The position numbers and the translations under genes are program-made. 64,000 nt of DNA from Platanthera guangdongensis (lineage: Eukaryota > Streptophyta > Magnoliopsida > Asparagales > Orchidaceae): NCBI GenBank assembly GCA_039583875.1, contig CM077167.1:151979010-152043009 (forward strand), read 5' to 3'. Under the pieces are notes generated by a model, which saw only the letters and a program-made list of their open reading frames with translations, was not told the DNA's origin and made no database searches. Below are positions 11,381 through 23,007 of the stretch, in pieces (the first letter of the stretch is position 1; the number at the start of each line of letters is the position of its first letter).

Positions 11381-12020
11381 TCGGCGTGACTAGGGATTCA
11401 GTAGCCTTGGTTTGAAGGACGATTCCCAGAATCCTTCCAAAGCACACCTCTTCCTTGGTGTTCATCTTTCTAATCATCTCAAACATTATACTAGCCAAGT
11501 TCACAGGCTTCTTGTTTAGAACAGCACACATCATAAGGAATTGATGCCCAGTGATGTAGTCATGGGCTGTGTGCTTGCCCAATAGTACCTTCCCGACAAT
11601 ATCTACTAGAAACTTGTACTCAGTAGATAGATGTTTCTTTAGCTGTTTGTTGGGTGAGTCTCCAGAATAACCCATTTTAATCAACATTTCATCAACTTCA
11701 GCACTATCAATCTCTAATTTTTCTTCACCATTAACTAATCCAAAAATATCTATTATGACGGTGGGGGTAAGAGATATCGCGTTACCCGATATGGTGCATG
11801 TCATGGTATCATCATCTAGGTAGGAGGAGGTGTAAACCCATTCCCTTATTTCTATCCCAGCTATCTTCATCATTGTGGTCATGAGATTCTTTAGCTGTTG
11901 ATCTTCAAATAATTTCAGAATCTCCAGGAAGATTGGGTCAGAATGTTGGAATGACTCGAAGTCTATATCAAAACCCATATCAAATTTCATTGCTCCAAGA
12001 ACGCCTGCCGGAATCGCCAT
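11381..12020 (-). pseudogene. N-terminal part of third ORF of element C
   Basis: Starts at ATG 12020-12018 and reads MAIPAGVLGAMKFDMGFDID, matching the element B counterpart (MAVSVAILAAMKFDTGFDID at 57225). The domain of about 210 residues continues with REWVYTSS, SLTPTVI, VDEMLIKMGYSG, LSTEYKFLVDIVGKVLLGKHTAHDY and HQFLMMCAVLNKK, then is cut by the Tekay insertion. It is the best-kept copy of this domain in the window. It is faintly reminiscent of plant-transposon-associated N-terminal domains with a VxGxxVxxTPxxI pattern; no firm family is claimed. Confidence 0.75.
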
Positions 12021-12121
12021 GAGTTCGCGTGCAATAAAAACAAATGGATCAAGTGTAAGCGAACTGAAAGCGCGAGAAAGAGGTTGAAGAAAACCTACAT
12101 ATACGATTTTTCAGAATATGA

Positions 12122-12405
12122 ATCGACAAACTCCGTTATACGAAAAATAAAAAATTCTTTGATCTGAGATCGACGAAATATTTTATAGTCAAAAGAATTC
12201 GTCGATCTCAGTCAAAAGATGTGAAAACATTTCATCGAGCTCCGTTCGATGAAAGTTTCCTGAAGCAAATTCGTCTATCTCTGCTTGACGAAAATAACTT
12301 CACTCACAGAGAATTCATCGATCTCCGTTCGATGAAGTTCTCTAGAAATTTTCTCTGTTTGTCGATCTCCGTTCGACGAACTTTGAAAAATTCGTCGACC
12401 ATAGA
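12122..12405 (-). repeat. CGTCGA/TCGACGA array in pol-ORF3 spacer of element C
   Basis: Between the pol stop (12411) and the ORF3 start (12020) the spacer is filled with TCGTCGA, GTCGATCTCCGTTCGACGA, TTCGATGAA and similar words in both orientations, separated by AT-rich filler. The same slot holds an array in elements A (48636-49045) and B (57370-57600). Confidence 0.85.
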
Positions 12406-12410
12406 AAAAA

Positions 12411-13850
12411 TTAAATTAAAGCTTCTCCATTTATCATGCCAAGCTGATTTATGAAGAACAGATTATTCCTCTCATCCAAAGGCTTGGTGAAGATATCTGC
12501 TTTTTGTAAATCAGTGTAGATATAAACAAGATTAATTTTATTTTTGTCCACACACTCTATAATGAAATGGTGTCTAATGTCTATATACTTAGTCCTACTG
12601 TGATGGACTTTATTTTGTGTTATTGATATAGCACTTCATAAAGTAGAGTTGAATTATTTAAGTTGAAGCCATAGTCTAGAAGTTGGTTCTGAATCCACAG
12701 CAACTGGGAATAGCAACTGCCAGCTGCTATATATTCTGCTTCAGCAGTTGATATAGACACAGATGACTGCTTTTTGCTAAACCAAGAGATTAATCTCATA
12801 CTAAGGAAGTGGCATGTTCCTGAGGTACTTTTTTTGTCTACTCTGCATCTAGCAAAGTCAGCATCTGAGTATCTAGTTAACTCAAACTCTGATTCAGTGG
12901 GATATCAATGTCCTAGACTAGGATAACTCTTTATATATCTCAAAATACTTTTAAGAAAATTAGGTGAGATTCTTTACTGTTCACTTGGAATCTAGCACAA
13001 AGACATGTAGCAAACATTATGTCAGGTCTGCTTGATGTAAGGTATAGTAGGGACCCAACAATGCCCCTATATAATTTCTAATCAACAGGTTTTCCATGCT
13101 CATCAGAATCTATTACAGCATTAGTGGCCATGGTTGTTTTCATTGCTGAGGCATCAACCATCCCAAACTTTTTGAGAAGCTCCTTGGCATACTTAGCATG
13201 GGATATGAAGATGCCATCAGGTAGCTGCTTCACTTGGAGACCAAGGAAGTAGGAGAGCTCACCCATGCTACTCATTTAAAGCTTTGAATGCATGAGGTTA
13301 GAGAACCTCTTGCATAGTTTGGAATATATAGACCCAAATATAATATCATCTACATATATTTGTACTAACAATATTTGATCCTAATGATGCCTAGTGAATA
13401 ATGTCCTATCTACAATGCCTCTAGAAAATTTATGCTCTATCAAGAAGCTAGCTAAGGTCTCATACCAAGCTCTTGGAGCTTGCTTTAAACCATAGATAGC
13501 TTTATGCAATCTAAAGACATATGAGGGATGGGTTGGAGAGATAAAACCTGGAGGTTGTTCAACATAAAGCTCTTCCTTAAGTTCTCCATTTAGAAAGGCA
13601 CTCTTGATATCCATTTGATAGACTTTGAATTTCTTGTATGCAGCATATGCAAGGAAAATCCTGATTGCATATAGCCTTGCAACTGGTGTAAAAGTTTGGT
13701 CATAGTCAATTCCTTCCTCTTGCTTATACCTTGAGCAATCAGCCTTACTTTATTCCTGATTATAACACCTTGGGCATCTAGCTTGTTTCTATATACCCAT
13801 TTAGTTCCAATTACTAGGTAGTTTTGGGTCTTGGAACTAAATCCCACACT
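12411..13850 (-). pseudogene. Element C reverse transcriptase and RNase H
   Basis: Copia-type RT reads right to left: VIGTKWVYRNKLDAQG near 13800, the palm motif [15 protein letters not shown] (13570-13614), [32 protein letters not shown], and IYVDDIIFG near 13340 in another frame. RNase H follows to a C-terminus DIFTKPLDE...FINQLGM and a stop at 12411. Frameshifts near 13380, 13280 and 13730 and many stops in the RNase H part make it non-functional, though the catalytic motifs remain. Confidence 0.85.
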
Positions 13851-13852
13851 TT

Positions 13853-15045
13853 TTATCTCTCAAATTGGTTGAGCTCCTCTTGCATTGCAATAATCCAGTG
13901 CAGATCTTGCTCAGCATCTTTGATGGATTGGGACTGAATTTGAGATATGAAGCAGGCATGCATCAAGTCTTGGTTGAGTTGATGCCTTGTTTGCACACCA
14001 ACTGAAATGTCTCCAATCACTTTAAATAATGGGTGATCTCTAAGTGTGACAAATTCAGTGGGAGCAGTTTGTTGTTCAATAGCTTGGGGAATTAATTTCT
14101 CTTGTGGAATTATATTGGCTGTTGTTGGCTCTCCACTTATCTGATTGTCTTCATCTTCACTTTCTTCATCAATATGTGGAGAAGGATGGCTAACTGCCTC
14201 ATTGGTGATGGTCAATTCATTTAGCTTCTCACACAGATTTGTTTCCTGCAAAGATTCATTGGTAGTAGAAGTCTTCTCCTTGCAAACCATATTTGTCTCA
14301 TCAACTAAAACACAGACTGATTCTTCAATTTTCATAGTGGATTTATTATACACCCTATAAGGCTTGCTTATTTGGGAATATCCAAGAAAAATTCTCATTT
14401 CATCCTTGGCTTCAAATTTTCTAATGTGTTTCTTATTATTGTTGTGAATGTAACATAAAAAATCAAATATTTTAAAGTAGTCTACTTTAGTTTTCTTTCC
14501 TTTACGTAGCTCATAAGGAGTCTTATTCTTAAACTTGTGTATAAAACTTCTATTCAGTACATAATTTTTTGTGCTTACAGCCTCTGCCCAAAAGGATAGG
14601 GGCATATAAGCATCTGCAAGTAAAGTGCCTGCAGATTCAATCAGAGTTCTATTCTTCCTTTCAGAAACCCCATTTTGTTGAGGTGTTCTAGGAGCTGAGA
14701 AACAGTGCTTGATACCTTCTTTCCTAAAGAACTCTTGCATAAGAAGAGACTCAAACTCAGTATCATGATCACTTCAGATCAATGCAATTGGAGTATAGTA
14801 CTCAATCTGTATGTTCTTGAGAAAATCTATAATAACTCTGAAGTTATCATGCTTTTATCTCAGAAAGAAAACGCGAGTGAATTTAGAGAAAGCTTCTACA
14901 ATCACTAAAGTATAAGATTTCCCTCCCATACTTTATACTGCAATAGGGCCAAAGAGGACATATGTAGCAAGTACAATATCCTAGGTGAGTCACTTTTGTT
15001 TAATGATTTAAAACTACTTTTAGTTTGGTTGCCTAATTGACAAGC
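13853..15045 (-). pseudogene. Element C integrase core and integrase-RT linker
   Basis: The catalytic-Glu block TPQQNGVSERKNRTLIES is near 14640-14700, then LSFWAEAV, NRSFIHKFKNKTPYEL and IFLGYSQISKPYRVYN. An acidic low-complexity linker follows (EESEDEDNQ, about 14140-14180), then the RT entry [16 protein letters not shown]. The first half of the core (14740-15045) is split by frame changes. Domain order is that of Ty1/copia. Confidence 0.85.
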
Positions 15046-15048
15046 CCT

Positions 15049-15576
15049 TCAAAGGCTTTCCTTCTTATAGGGGCAAGAAGGCAATCCTCTAACAAGGTCA
15101 TCCGTAAATAGTTTGACAATATTTTTCAAATTAACATGACCTAATCTCCTATACCAAAGGTCATTATTATTATTAATTTGATTAAATAGGCAGATTTTTG
15201 TTTTGGCAGACTCAAAATTAACTATATAAATGCTGTCTTGTCTTTTTCCAAATAAAATAGTTTTGTTCTCTTTAGAAGAAATAATGCAAGAACTTGAGTT
15301 AAAAGTTACCTGATAACCTTCATCACATAATTGACTTATGGAGATGAGGTTATGATTTAGTCTACTTATATATGTAACCTTTTTTAAGGTTACTGCCCCA
15401 ATCATGACTTCTCCAAAGCCTTCCGTCTTGCCACAATTGGAGTCACCAAAGAACACCTTTGATCCCAGCTTGGACTTGTAATTGATTAAGTTGTCATTGC
15501 TGCCATTGATATGCTTGGAGCATCCACTGTCCAGATACCATTGTTGATTAGAAGCTGGACAGCTCTTCACCTGCAT
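15049..15576 (-). pseudogene. Element C protease and integrase zinc region
   Basis: The protease active site WYLDSGCSKHI lies near 15515-15545 with the catalytic Asp kept. Downstream are VFFGDSNCG, LISISQLCDEGYQVTF and the integrase HHCC entry YRRLGHVNLKNI, ending with CPYKKESL near 15049, where the frame breaks. Open for 175 codons. Confidence 0.85.
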
Positions 15577-15585
15577 AAACAGAAG

Positions 15586-16217
15586 TTAGTTGTTCTTGAC
15601 CCAGGTTACCTTAGGTCCATCTTTCTTCACATAATTAAAATTGGATATGTATGAGTATTCAGGTTGACATTTATATCCTAAGGGGTGGTATTTCCTAGGT
15701 GGAATAATCCATTGATTAAATTGATTACTAAATGTTCTTGGTTGGTTATGAGTTTTAGCAAAATCAAAATTTTTGTTGGACTGAACTAGGTTCGACGAAT
15801 TATGGTACGTTCGTCGATCTGAGGTCGACGAACGTGGATGCGTTCGTCGAACTCCACTCAGAGAATGAAGATATTCATTTTTTGTCCCCAATTCCGTCGA
15901 TCTCTACTCGACGAACCATACTGGTTTCGTCAATCGCAGTTTAGAGAATGCTTATAGTAGAAGTTTGCGTTCGGAGTTCGTCGACTTGAGCTCGACAAAC
16001 TGTACATATTTCATCGATCGGAGTTCGACGAAAACTGCTGAACATTGTTCTGGTTATTCTTTTTCTTATTCTTTCTTCTTTTCTTATTCTTGTGTGTAAG
16101 TTCAGTTTGATTAAGATTGTTATCTTCTACTTTCTCCTTACCATTTTCAGAAACAAATTTTATTGGGGTTGTTAATATGTTGTTTTTGAATGAGTGGGGG
16201 TTGGCTTGATGAAGCAC
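15586..16217 (-). pseudogene. Element C gag-protease linker carrying the motif array
   Basis: Two open pieces (16217-16011 and 15891-15586) join the gag tail TTPIKFVSENGK to NQWIIPPRKYHPLGYK just before protease; element B has the same landmarks. Between them, about 15786-16035, lie repeated TCGTCGA and TTCGACGA words. Where the frame is open the array is translated as Arg/Ser/Thr-rich peptide (SGVRRTHPRSSTSDRRTYH), so the motif occupies coding DNA. Confidence 0.7.
15786..16035 (-). repeat. CGTCGA/TCGACGA array in gag-protease linker of element C
   Basis: Words include TTCGACGAAT, TTCGTCGATC, GTCGACGAAC, TTCGTCGAAC, CCGTCGATC and GTTCGACGAAA, about ten in 250 bp. The array lies at the same place as that of element B at 61018-61200. 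Confidence 0.85.
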
Positions 16218-17683
16218 CTAAGCCCAGCTTGCCATTCCATCTGGCATTCACTATGCTAGTGATGTCCATCAACTTGATGCTTCTCCCATTCAGGGATTCT
16301 TCAAGTTTCCTTGCCTCAGCCAATTCAGATTTTAAAGATATAATTTGTTCATTTGTTAGGGTTAATTTATCTTTTAACTTGTTATTTTCTGACAGCAGGT
16401 TTTCTTGTTCACTTATTTTGTCTCTAAGTTGTTTAATTATTTTTTCAAAGTTAATTATATCAAGACATACAAATTTAAACTCAGTTTAAATTCTTCTGAA
16501 TCAAAATCAAAAGAGGACAATACCTGATCCTCTTCAGATAGAGGTTCCTTAGAATGGGTGCTTGATCCATCAATGGCCATCAAGCATATTTCCATGGCCT
16601 TTGCTTCCTCTTCATCTTCACTAGAGCTTGAAGCTGATGATTCTTCTTCAGTTTCACTCCAGGTCTCAGCCACAAAGCCCTTCTCCTTCTTTTTTTGTTT
16701 GTTGGAGGATGATGTGTTGTATTGTTGTCTTTTGGAGTCCTTCTCTCTTCTTCTTTCTTTCTTCTGATTCTCTGGACACTCTGAGATAAAGTGTCCAGGT
16801 TTCCTGCACCCAAAACATACTATTTCTTTAGTGGGTGTCTTATAATCACTCGGTTTGTCATCATGCCTAGATGACTTTCTCGTGAAGTCCTTCTTAGCCA
16901 TTTTGTAGAATATCTTGGCTAAGAGACTTAGTAGTTCTTCACTTGATGCTAGAGCTGCAGATTCTTCAGTAGCTTTGAATGTTATGCTTTGCTCCTTTCT
17001 TGCTGGTGGAGGAGTCCTTTGTTCTACAGCTTCTCTAGACTTTATCAGCTGCTCATAAGATTTGAGCTTTCCCAATAGAGATTCTGTGGAAATCTCATTT
17101 AAACTCCTGGCCTCCTTGATTGGCCAGATCATGAAATCCCATGAGCTTGGGAACACATGAGGATCTTATCATTCACTTCTGTAAGAGCAATGTCCTTGTC
17201 TAAAGTCTTCAGCTCATTGATTATTGAGCTCAATCTGTTAGACATATCAGTAACAGACTCTGACTCATACTTCTTGAAGTTCTCATACTGGGAGATGAGA
17301 GTTGATCTTCAATCTTTCCTCTCATCAGCACAACCAGCTACCATCGGGTTAAGAGAGTCTCAAATAGCCTTGGCTGATGTGCATTCAGCCACCTTCTGGA
17401 AGATGTCATCATACATAGTCTGAGCAAGAATACTTATGGCCTTTACATCAGCAATCTTGGCCTTCTTCTGAGCATATGTCCACTCAGGTGGTGGAATAGC
17501 ATGTGTGCTTGATGTTGATGTAGATGTGGATGTTGTTGGTTGAGGAGGACCTGTCAAAATAGAATTGTAGATGTCCTCATCAATGGAATTCATATAAAGT
17601 TTGATTCTTGCCTTTTAGATGGCAAACTTATTCAAGTTGCACATTAGAGGTCTGCTGTTTGCATAATCCTTGTTTTGTGCCAT
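16218..17683 (-). pseudogene. Element C gag
   Basis: Starts at ATG 17683-17681 (MAQNKDYANSRPL), shared with element B. After a stop near 17617 comes the copia gag domain (LYMNSIDEDIYNSILTG, then AISILAQTMYDDIFQKVAECTSAKAI). Further on are SWDFMIWPIKEARSLNEISTESLLGKLKSYE, the zinc knuckle CFGCRKPGHFISEC at about 16773-16818, a Lys/Arg/Ser-rich stretch and an acidic Ser/Glu region. It would form the particle shell and bind element RNA. Stops and frameshifts near 17156-17300 and 17617 break it. Confidence 0.8.
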
Positions 17684-17776
17684 GCTGTGAAATGAATAAC
17701 CCTTAGAGAATTTAGGATTAGATCTAACAAAGGATCTTTTGGTTCAAGGGTTATCTTGTACAACCAAAGGAACATC

Positions 17777-17789
17777 GCTATGATACCTA
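17777..17789 (-). promoter_or_regulatory. Degraded primer binding site of element C
   Basis: The minus strand reads AGGTATCATAGC just after the LTR end, a two-mismatch version of the TGGTATCAGAGC initiator-Met site seen in element B. Confidence 0.7.
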
Positions 17790-17990
17790 TTGAAAGGAGA
17801 TTAGACCTGATTTACTCTAGATGGGGGGTGAATAGATTAATTAAAATTTTGGTTGTTTTAAGTTTTTATATCAGAGTGAAAATAAGTGATACCAATAATA
17901 TATACAGAAAAGAACAGCAGCGTAAGATATTCTATCTATCACTGGCACAGTAAGAACAAAAGATAAAATGAGCAACCACATGACACAAGA

Positions 17991-18032
17991 ATTTTATAGT
18001 GGTTCCCCAACCTGGGTACATCCACTCTTCTA
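17991..18032 (-). promoter_or_regulatory. Conserved LTR promoter box with TATA motif (element C)
   Basis: The minus strand reads AGTGGATGTACCC...GGGGAACCACTATAAAAT. The CTATAAAA core is a good TATA box about 200 bp before the LTR's inner end, the expected place for the start of genomic RNA. The block recurs in element A (44163-44200), element B (52867-52910, 63183-63230) and the LTR remnant near 20055-20098, so it is the best-conserved part of these LTRs. Confidence 0.65.
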
Positions 18033-18783
18033 CCATCCTGGTAGGAATCCACTACAGGTTTTGATCAGGTGACTGTCACCTTTGAGCTTTTGATCAGGTA
18101 CTCAAAAACCAACTCAAGCCTTTTGATCAGGAGACTTGCAACCAAGGAATAACTTTTGAAGGGAGTTAAAGAACCGTTTGTACAGAAAGGGGGTGAGAGA
18201 TTTATGGTGTCTTCTCTTTCTCAAAACAACTGAGAAGACTAGTGGATCTTGATGTTGTCAAAGCTCCACCTGAGATATTTAATTGTTCAGGAAGATTGGA
18301 GCTTTGCTTCAGGGTGAGTAGGTTTTCTAAAGATTTTCCAGAAAGCTGTAAACTGATAAAAGTTGGTTGTCTCTTGAAAACTTGCTGGAAGATGAACACT
18401 TGATGAAGACAGACAGAGCCTTTTCTTGAATATTTTTGGTGTCTGTCTTGTTTTCTGAGTGTTCTGTTATTCCTGTTATCTATTGTCGACTGGAAGAGAA
18501 AAAATATCATTTTATATCTCTGTCTAATTTCTCCTTTGAATTTTAATTGTCTGCAATGAATGCTGACTGCCTGGAGAATGAAAATCCGGCCGAGAGAATA
18601 TTGCATTAATGGATTTCCCCAACTGTCTCATTAAAAACGGCAAGTAATATTCCTGATGAACACCATAATCAATGATGCTACTAACTGCTATATTTAGAGA
18701 ATATAAGCAATGATTATTCAGGAATTACTATAAGTGAATAAGGATAAAATGAGGGAAAAATCCAAGTCTGGAACTGCACAGCA

Positions 18784-19135
18784 ATCGTCGAGCAGAGAAC
18801 AGATTTCGTCGACCTGAGTCCGAAGTTCGTCTACCAGAGAATCGTGTTCATCGTATTCTTGTTCGTCGACCTAAGAACCAAGTTTGTCGAACTGAGATCA
18901 ACCTACTGCTTTCTGTGAAGAACTTCCCATTTTTGTGCTCTAGGTTCGTCTAGCTGATAATGTAACTTCGTCGACCTGAGTTCAGAGAAAGGATTCTGGA
19001 CTTAATATGTTGAAGTTGGTCTCCCAAAATTTGTCGACCAGAGCTCGAATATCATCGAGCTCAACTCAAAGAATTTACTCTGAGTTCGTAGAGCGGAGCA
19101 CGACTTTCTTCGAGCTGAGTTTGACGAACTTCGAA
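18784..19135 (-). repeat. CGTCGA-type array in 5' LTR of element C
   Basis: Repeated TCGTCGA, TTCGTCGACCTGAG, GTTCGTCTACC, TTTGTCGAACTGAG and relatives, often followed by GAGCTC or GAGTTC, over about 350 bp. The array of element B's LTR (53690-53985) has the same wording at the same place. Confidence 0.85.
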
Positions 19136-19322
19136 CTCACTTTTCTGAACATGATTTTCCTCTAAGTCTGAGTCTTCTGTTGTCTTATACTGGATGGTAC
19201 ATGAGTGGTTATTTCTAAGGACTTAGCCTAAACTTTAGGACACAAACGTGACCCTGGCTTTAGATGTTTGATCAGTAATCCTAATTAGTGAATCTAGCCC
19301 AAATCAAACTAGGGATCCAACA

Positions 19323-20250
19323 ATATGCTACAATAAGATTGGAGGATTACTCTGAGAAAGAAAAATCATTCTAGGCAAGCCCTAGCCAAAGTTGCATCTC
19401 GATCCAAGAAGAGTCAAATCAGAAGATCAATCTTTGGTTCAGTGAAGAATAAATCAAATCAGGGTTTTTCTCAGGATAGAAGGAAAGGTAGAGCAATTGA
19501 ATTCTACCTTACAGGTTAGCTGATCGAAGACAATCATTCACATTCTTTACTCCTTCATCAGCAAGATCAGAATCAAGATTCTGAGTAACTTCCAGCACAA
19601 GCAGCAGACCATTAAAGATTGTCTTTCTTATTATTGAGAAGAAGATATAGCTGAGATTCACTCGGCTCAGTAAGCAGTTGATTCAGAGAACAAAATCTCT
19701 TGAGTCAAATTTATTTTAATCTTTCAAATTCTGTGGAACTGTTCAAGATCTGTGTTGTAAGGCCTAGATTATATAGGTTGTGTGTGGATCTGTGAGATCA
19801 GTGTTGTAAAGCCTAAGTTATAAAGGATGAGAGTAAGATCCAGTGTTAGATCTGTGTGTTAGGGCTGATATCCAAGCCTGTGTTGAAGGGCATCTGTGCA
19901 TGTGTTAGGTGATCAGGTGATTACTGTGTGGTGGGGATGAGTGCCTGTGTTTTAAGTCTTAGTGGAGACTGAGCGATCCAGTGGGATCGTATTGTAATCT
20001 CTAAGGAGCCAAATTTTTGGAGAAGTGCCTTGTCTAGCATACTGTTAGAAAGGCGGGATGGATAGTGGATGTACCCATATATTGGGGTACCACTATAAAT
20101 ATTTGGTGTACTGTGTGTGAATGTCTTGAAAGTTGAACTAATCAATCACTAATGGGCCAAAATCAGCTAAAGGCTTAAAGAACCTAAAGATATTCAAAAA
20201 GACTCGAATAACCTATCCCCCCAAGTGATTATCTACCCTTGAATTCAAAG
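19323..20250 (+). repeat. Old plus-strand copia LTR remnant
   Basis: At 20055-20098 the + strand reads GGATAGTGGATGTACCC...GGGGTACCACTATAAATA, the same promoter box found inverted in the SIRE-like LTRs. Downstream AACCTATCCCCCC (about 20205) resembles the inner end of those LTRs. No internal region or matching LTR is visible. Element C inserted at or in this remnant. The left limit is set by that insertion and the right limit is approximate. Confidence 0.5.
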
Positions 20251-20616
20251 ACCTTAAAGGAGCTCCTAAGCACTCGCCTCCTTGTCGACTCGCTTTCGAT
20301 TTGGACTGCATGATTTGGCTGGTTTGGCTCATGTTGATCCCACTCGCTGGATACGAGGTTATACAATTTGTTTCTTATCTTGATCACAATGTTAATTAAC
20401 TTTTGTTCTAAATGACAAACAGAAGTTAATTGGACTTGCAGAATTTTATACATATGATTTCACTCCAATAAAATTGCAACTACTTGAAGAACAACTTGAT
20501 AAATATATTTGTGACATACGCACTCAGTTGATATATTATCTCAGGTTAAAGACAAAAATGAGCTTCTTTAGCTGTTAGTGGAATTGAAAAAAGAAAAATA
20601 TTTCCATTAAGTTTTT
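20251..20616. other. Unassigned debris between LTR remnant and hAT fragment
   Basis: AT-rich sequence without a convincing frame. Part of it just before 20617 translates as Lys-rich hAT-like sequence (VELKKEKY), so the transposase remnant may begin near 20500. Confidence 0.4.
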
Positions 20617-20830
20617 AGGTTGTTAAAGTTGGCTTGTCTGCTTCAAGTTGAAACAACTACTGTTGAAAGGATGTTTTCTGCAATGAACATAATAAAGGGT
20701 CGTTTGTGAAACTGAATGAGTGACGAATTGATGAATGATTATTTAATTTCTTATATTGAAAAGACGTTATTGATGAAATTACAAATGACACAATTATCTT
20801 CTGCTTCCAGAATACTGTACGAGAAAAATG
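20617..20830 (+). pseudogene. hAT-family (TTF/MYM zinc finger type) transposase C-terminal remnant
   Basis: The frame from 20617 gives RLLKLACLLQVETTTVERMF then SAMNIIKGRL, two stops, and MSDELMNDYLISYIEK. This matches the hAT dimerisation tail of plant TTF-type zinc-finger proteins, in which a TxSVERxFSAMxxxKxRLRNRMxD pattern is typical. The phrase TTAGTTCCGCCACTGC at 21010-21025 often follows such genes in plants. Only the last domain is left. Confidence 0.7.
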
Positions 20831-21261
20831 ACTTGTTGAATAGTAAGTTTTATTATGTTATTTTTTGCTCTATATTGTAGTGTTTAATGATTAAGAATTT
20901 AGTTATTTATGTCTCCTTTTGCATTATCATTGTTGGGGTATAATAATTTAAATACTCATGTTGATTAATTTTAAGTTTAAATTAATTGTGTCCGGGCTTC
21001 AAAAAAATTCTTAGTTCCGCCACTGCTTTCAAGTAGGGAAGTATGAAACCTTTAGTCCCAACTTGTTTATCTCCACTCATATCTGTGAGTATATAAATGT
21101 TCTCACTTCTTCTTATTTGTTCAAAAGAACATAAGGAGGATAAATGAACCACGCGTGGGAGCGCGCACGCACCACATCAAATCAAGATTTTGGATTTGAG
21201 AAATAATTGAATTGAATTGTATTTTTTGTACAAAATAGTTTTGCAAATTTTTAATCCTGTT
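20831..21261. other. No recognised gene
   Basis: AT-rich tail after the hAT remnant. No frame, terminal repeat or RNA gene could be supported. Confidence 0.5.
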
Positions 21262-21490
21262 TTCTAAGGTTGCATCGACATGCGTCAAAAAGTACTAGAC
21301 GCACCAAACTTGCATCGACTAGAGTTGCGTCGATAAGAGCCCGACGAAAACACCTTGCATCGAGTTGCATCAATATGATCTTGACGCATGCATTGATTTG
21401 ACCTTCATTGACATGAGAAGTGCCAAAAAGATGTCGACGTGCGTCAAAAAGAACTCGACGCAACCTGCATTGATTTCACCTTTTTCGCAC
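21262..21490. repeat. Anonymous GCATCGA/GCGTCGA motif array
   Basis: In about 230 bp occur TTGCATCGACATGCGTC, TTGCATCGACTAGAG, TTGCGTCGATAAGAG, TTGCATCGAGTTGCATC, ATGTCGACGTGCGTC and CTCGACGCAAC. The style is that of the retrotransposon arrays but the word is different. No LTR ends were found, so the owner is unknown. Confidence 0.7.
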
Positions 21491-22894
21491 CCGTTGTGCG
21501 TAGTATTCTAACAGTTTCTTTACGCATTTTATGTCATTAATATTTTACGTTGAAAATCCAACATTTCACTTCTCGATTAAAACTTAATAATTATAACCGT
21601 CGAAGCATATTACATGATAAATATCTTGCCGTTTTACGAGACGCCTACATAGGAGATTTTTCAATTTGTTTTACGTATACTCTTGAAATATTTAGTCGTT
21701 TGCTCTCTTGCTCCAACGATGATCTTCTTTGTGCTTCTATTTTCTTAACATTAATTTGCTTCATCAAGTGGCAGTTTGGGTGCTCTGTATTTTTTCGATA
21801 TTTGCACACATCAGAGTTTCGAGTCTAGCAGGGTTTTCTACCTTGAAAAAGCGAGCATCGGTTGAAAACTCTATCAGAGGGTGATGCAACTTTTTTATTG
21901 CTGTGACCACACGCCTTACCCAGGTTCAATTCTAAATTATATATTATTCTGAATTCTTGTTATTTCTCATCTCTCAATTTTATAAGTTTTTTAATCTGGT
22001 TTTTCAAGATCTAGTTTTATTATCTTCTTTTTTCATTTTTACAAAAACAATATAATATATATAAGAATATATGAAAAAATACCCAATTGTCTAAATAAGT
22101 CGTAGATCCACATCACATAATCTCTTGCGAAAGAGACATGTTGGGCAATCATCCCGCAAACCGCCTAGTATATGTTCCAATAAGAGAGGCCTTTTTGAAC
22201 ATATCGAGCCATCTTCCCTTGGCAGGCTTGTCATTTCTTCTCGCGTCGGACGCTGCTCGTTCCATCGAGCCCAGCCCTGTTTGGAAAACCATGTCAACCC
22301 ATCCTATGCCCACAATTTTCTCCCCCAGCCGCACAATCATCGTGACACTTCATAGCTCCACCAACCCCCTATTATGTCGGCCTTGTCGGCCTTGTTGGCT
22401 ATCTCTCCGCCTCTTTTGCTTGCCCTCGTGTTGAAATTCCTAGATTTTCCCTTTCTTAAGATTACATTTGATGTGATGGGTGGATTGACATTTTTATGAT
22501 TTGTGATTAGCATATGTTCTATGAGGGGGCCCGGAGGTGTGAACCCCATTAGAGCACACTATGGTGGGTTATGAATGTGTACACGGCTCTGCATAGATTT
22601 TGACTTGAATATTTTTGACCATGGAAGAGGTCTGTATATTATCCTTCTCGTTGCAAGTCCAGTGTAGTGATTCACATATGTTGTAACTACGGTGAGTTAA
22701 TAATACTTGTGCATGCTCGTAATCATGCAAGGTCAAAGCGTATGTTTGCCATGTTAGATTATTATTAGATTCTTGCTCGTATGCTGTGCTTTGAATGTAT
22801 AAAATTTTATGCTAGCATGCTTATTTGATGATCGTGAACAAATGCGTCTTATGCTCAATCCTTTTTTGCGAATATGAGGACTTGCGTATTATTG

Positions 22895-22898
<4 letters not shown>
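21491..22898. other. No recognised gene
   Basis: Mixed AT-rich sequence. Short open frames near 22090-22440 overlap on both strands and match nothing recognised. Likely old repeat debris. Confidence 0.5.

Positions 22899-22991
<93 letters not shown>
22899..22991. repeat. (TA)n microsatellite
   Basis: About 46 uninterrupted TA units, then TGGATATATATATTATA up to the foldback element. A shorter TA tract (about 23408-23425) lies on the far side of the foldback, so that element appears to sit within TA-rich DNA. Confidence 0.98.
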
Positions 22992-22993
<2 letters not shown>

Positions 22994-23007
22994 ATATATA
23001 TATTATA

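Larger units (their letters stand above)
1..19322 (-). mobile_element. SIRE/Maximus-like Ty1/copia element C, interrupted
   Basis: Minus-strand element whose parts run right to left: 5' LTR (17791-19322), degraded PBS, gag, protease, integrase, RT-RNase H, a spacer, a third ORF, polypurine tract and 3' LTR (cut off at base 1). The two LTR ends share the same terminal stretch (1-143 and 19180-19322). Stretch 2601-11375 is not part of it but a Tekay insertion in the third ORF. SIRE-like assignment rests on domain order (integrase before RT), LTRs near 1.5 kb, initiator-Met PBS and the extra ORF after pol. Every ORF carries stops or frameshifts, so the copy is dead. Confidence 0.9.
17791..19322 (-). 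repeat. 5' LTR of element C
   Basis: On + it runs from TGAAAGGAGATTAG (17791) to GGATCCAACA (19322), about 1532 bp. Its inner end resembles the LTR ends of elements A and B (TGAAAG...CTCTAGAGGGGGG-type). It contains the conserved promoter box at 17991-18032 and the motif array at 18784-19135. Confidence 0.9.

Noticed and set aside
22091..22440. Possible small gene with frames on both strands
   Set aside because: No recognisable domain, frames overlap antisense, and stops interrupt any longer reading; left as unassigned.
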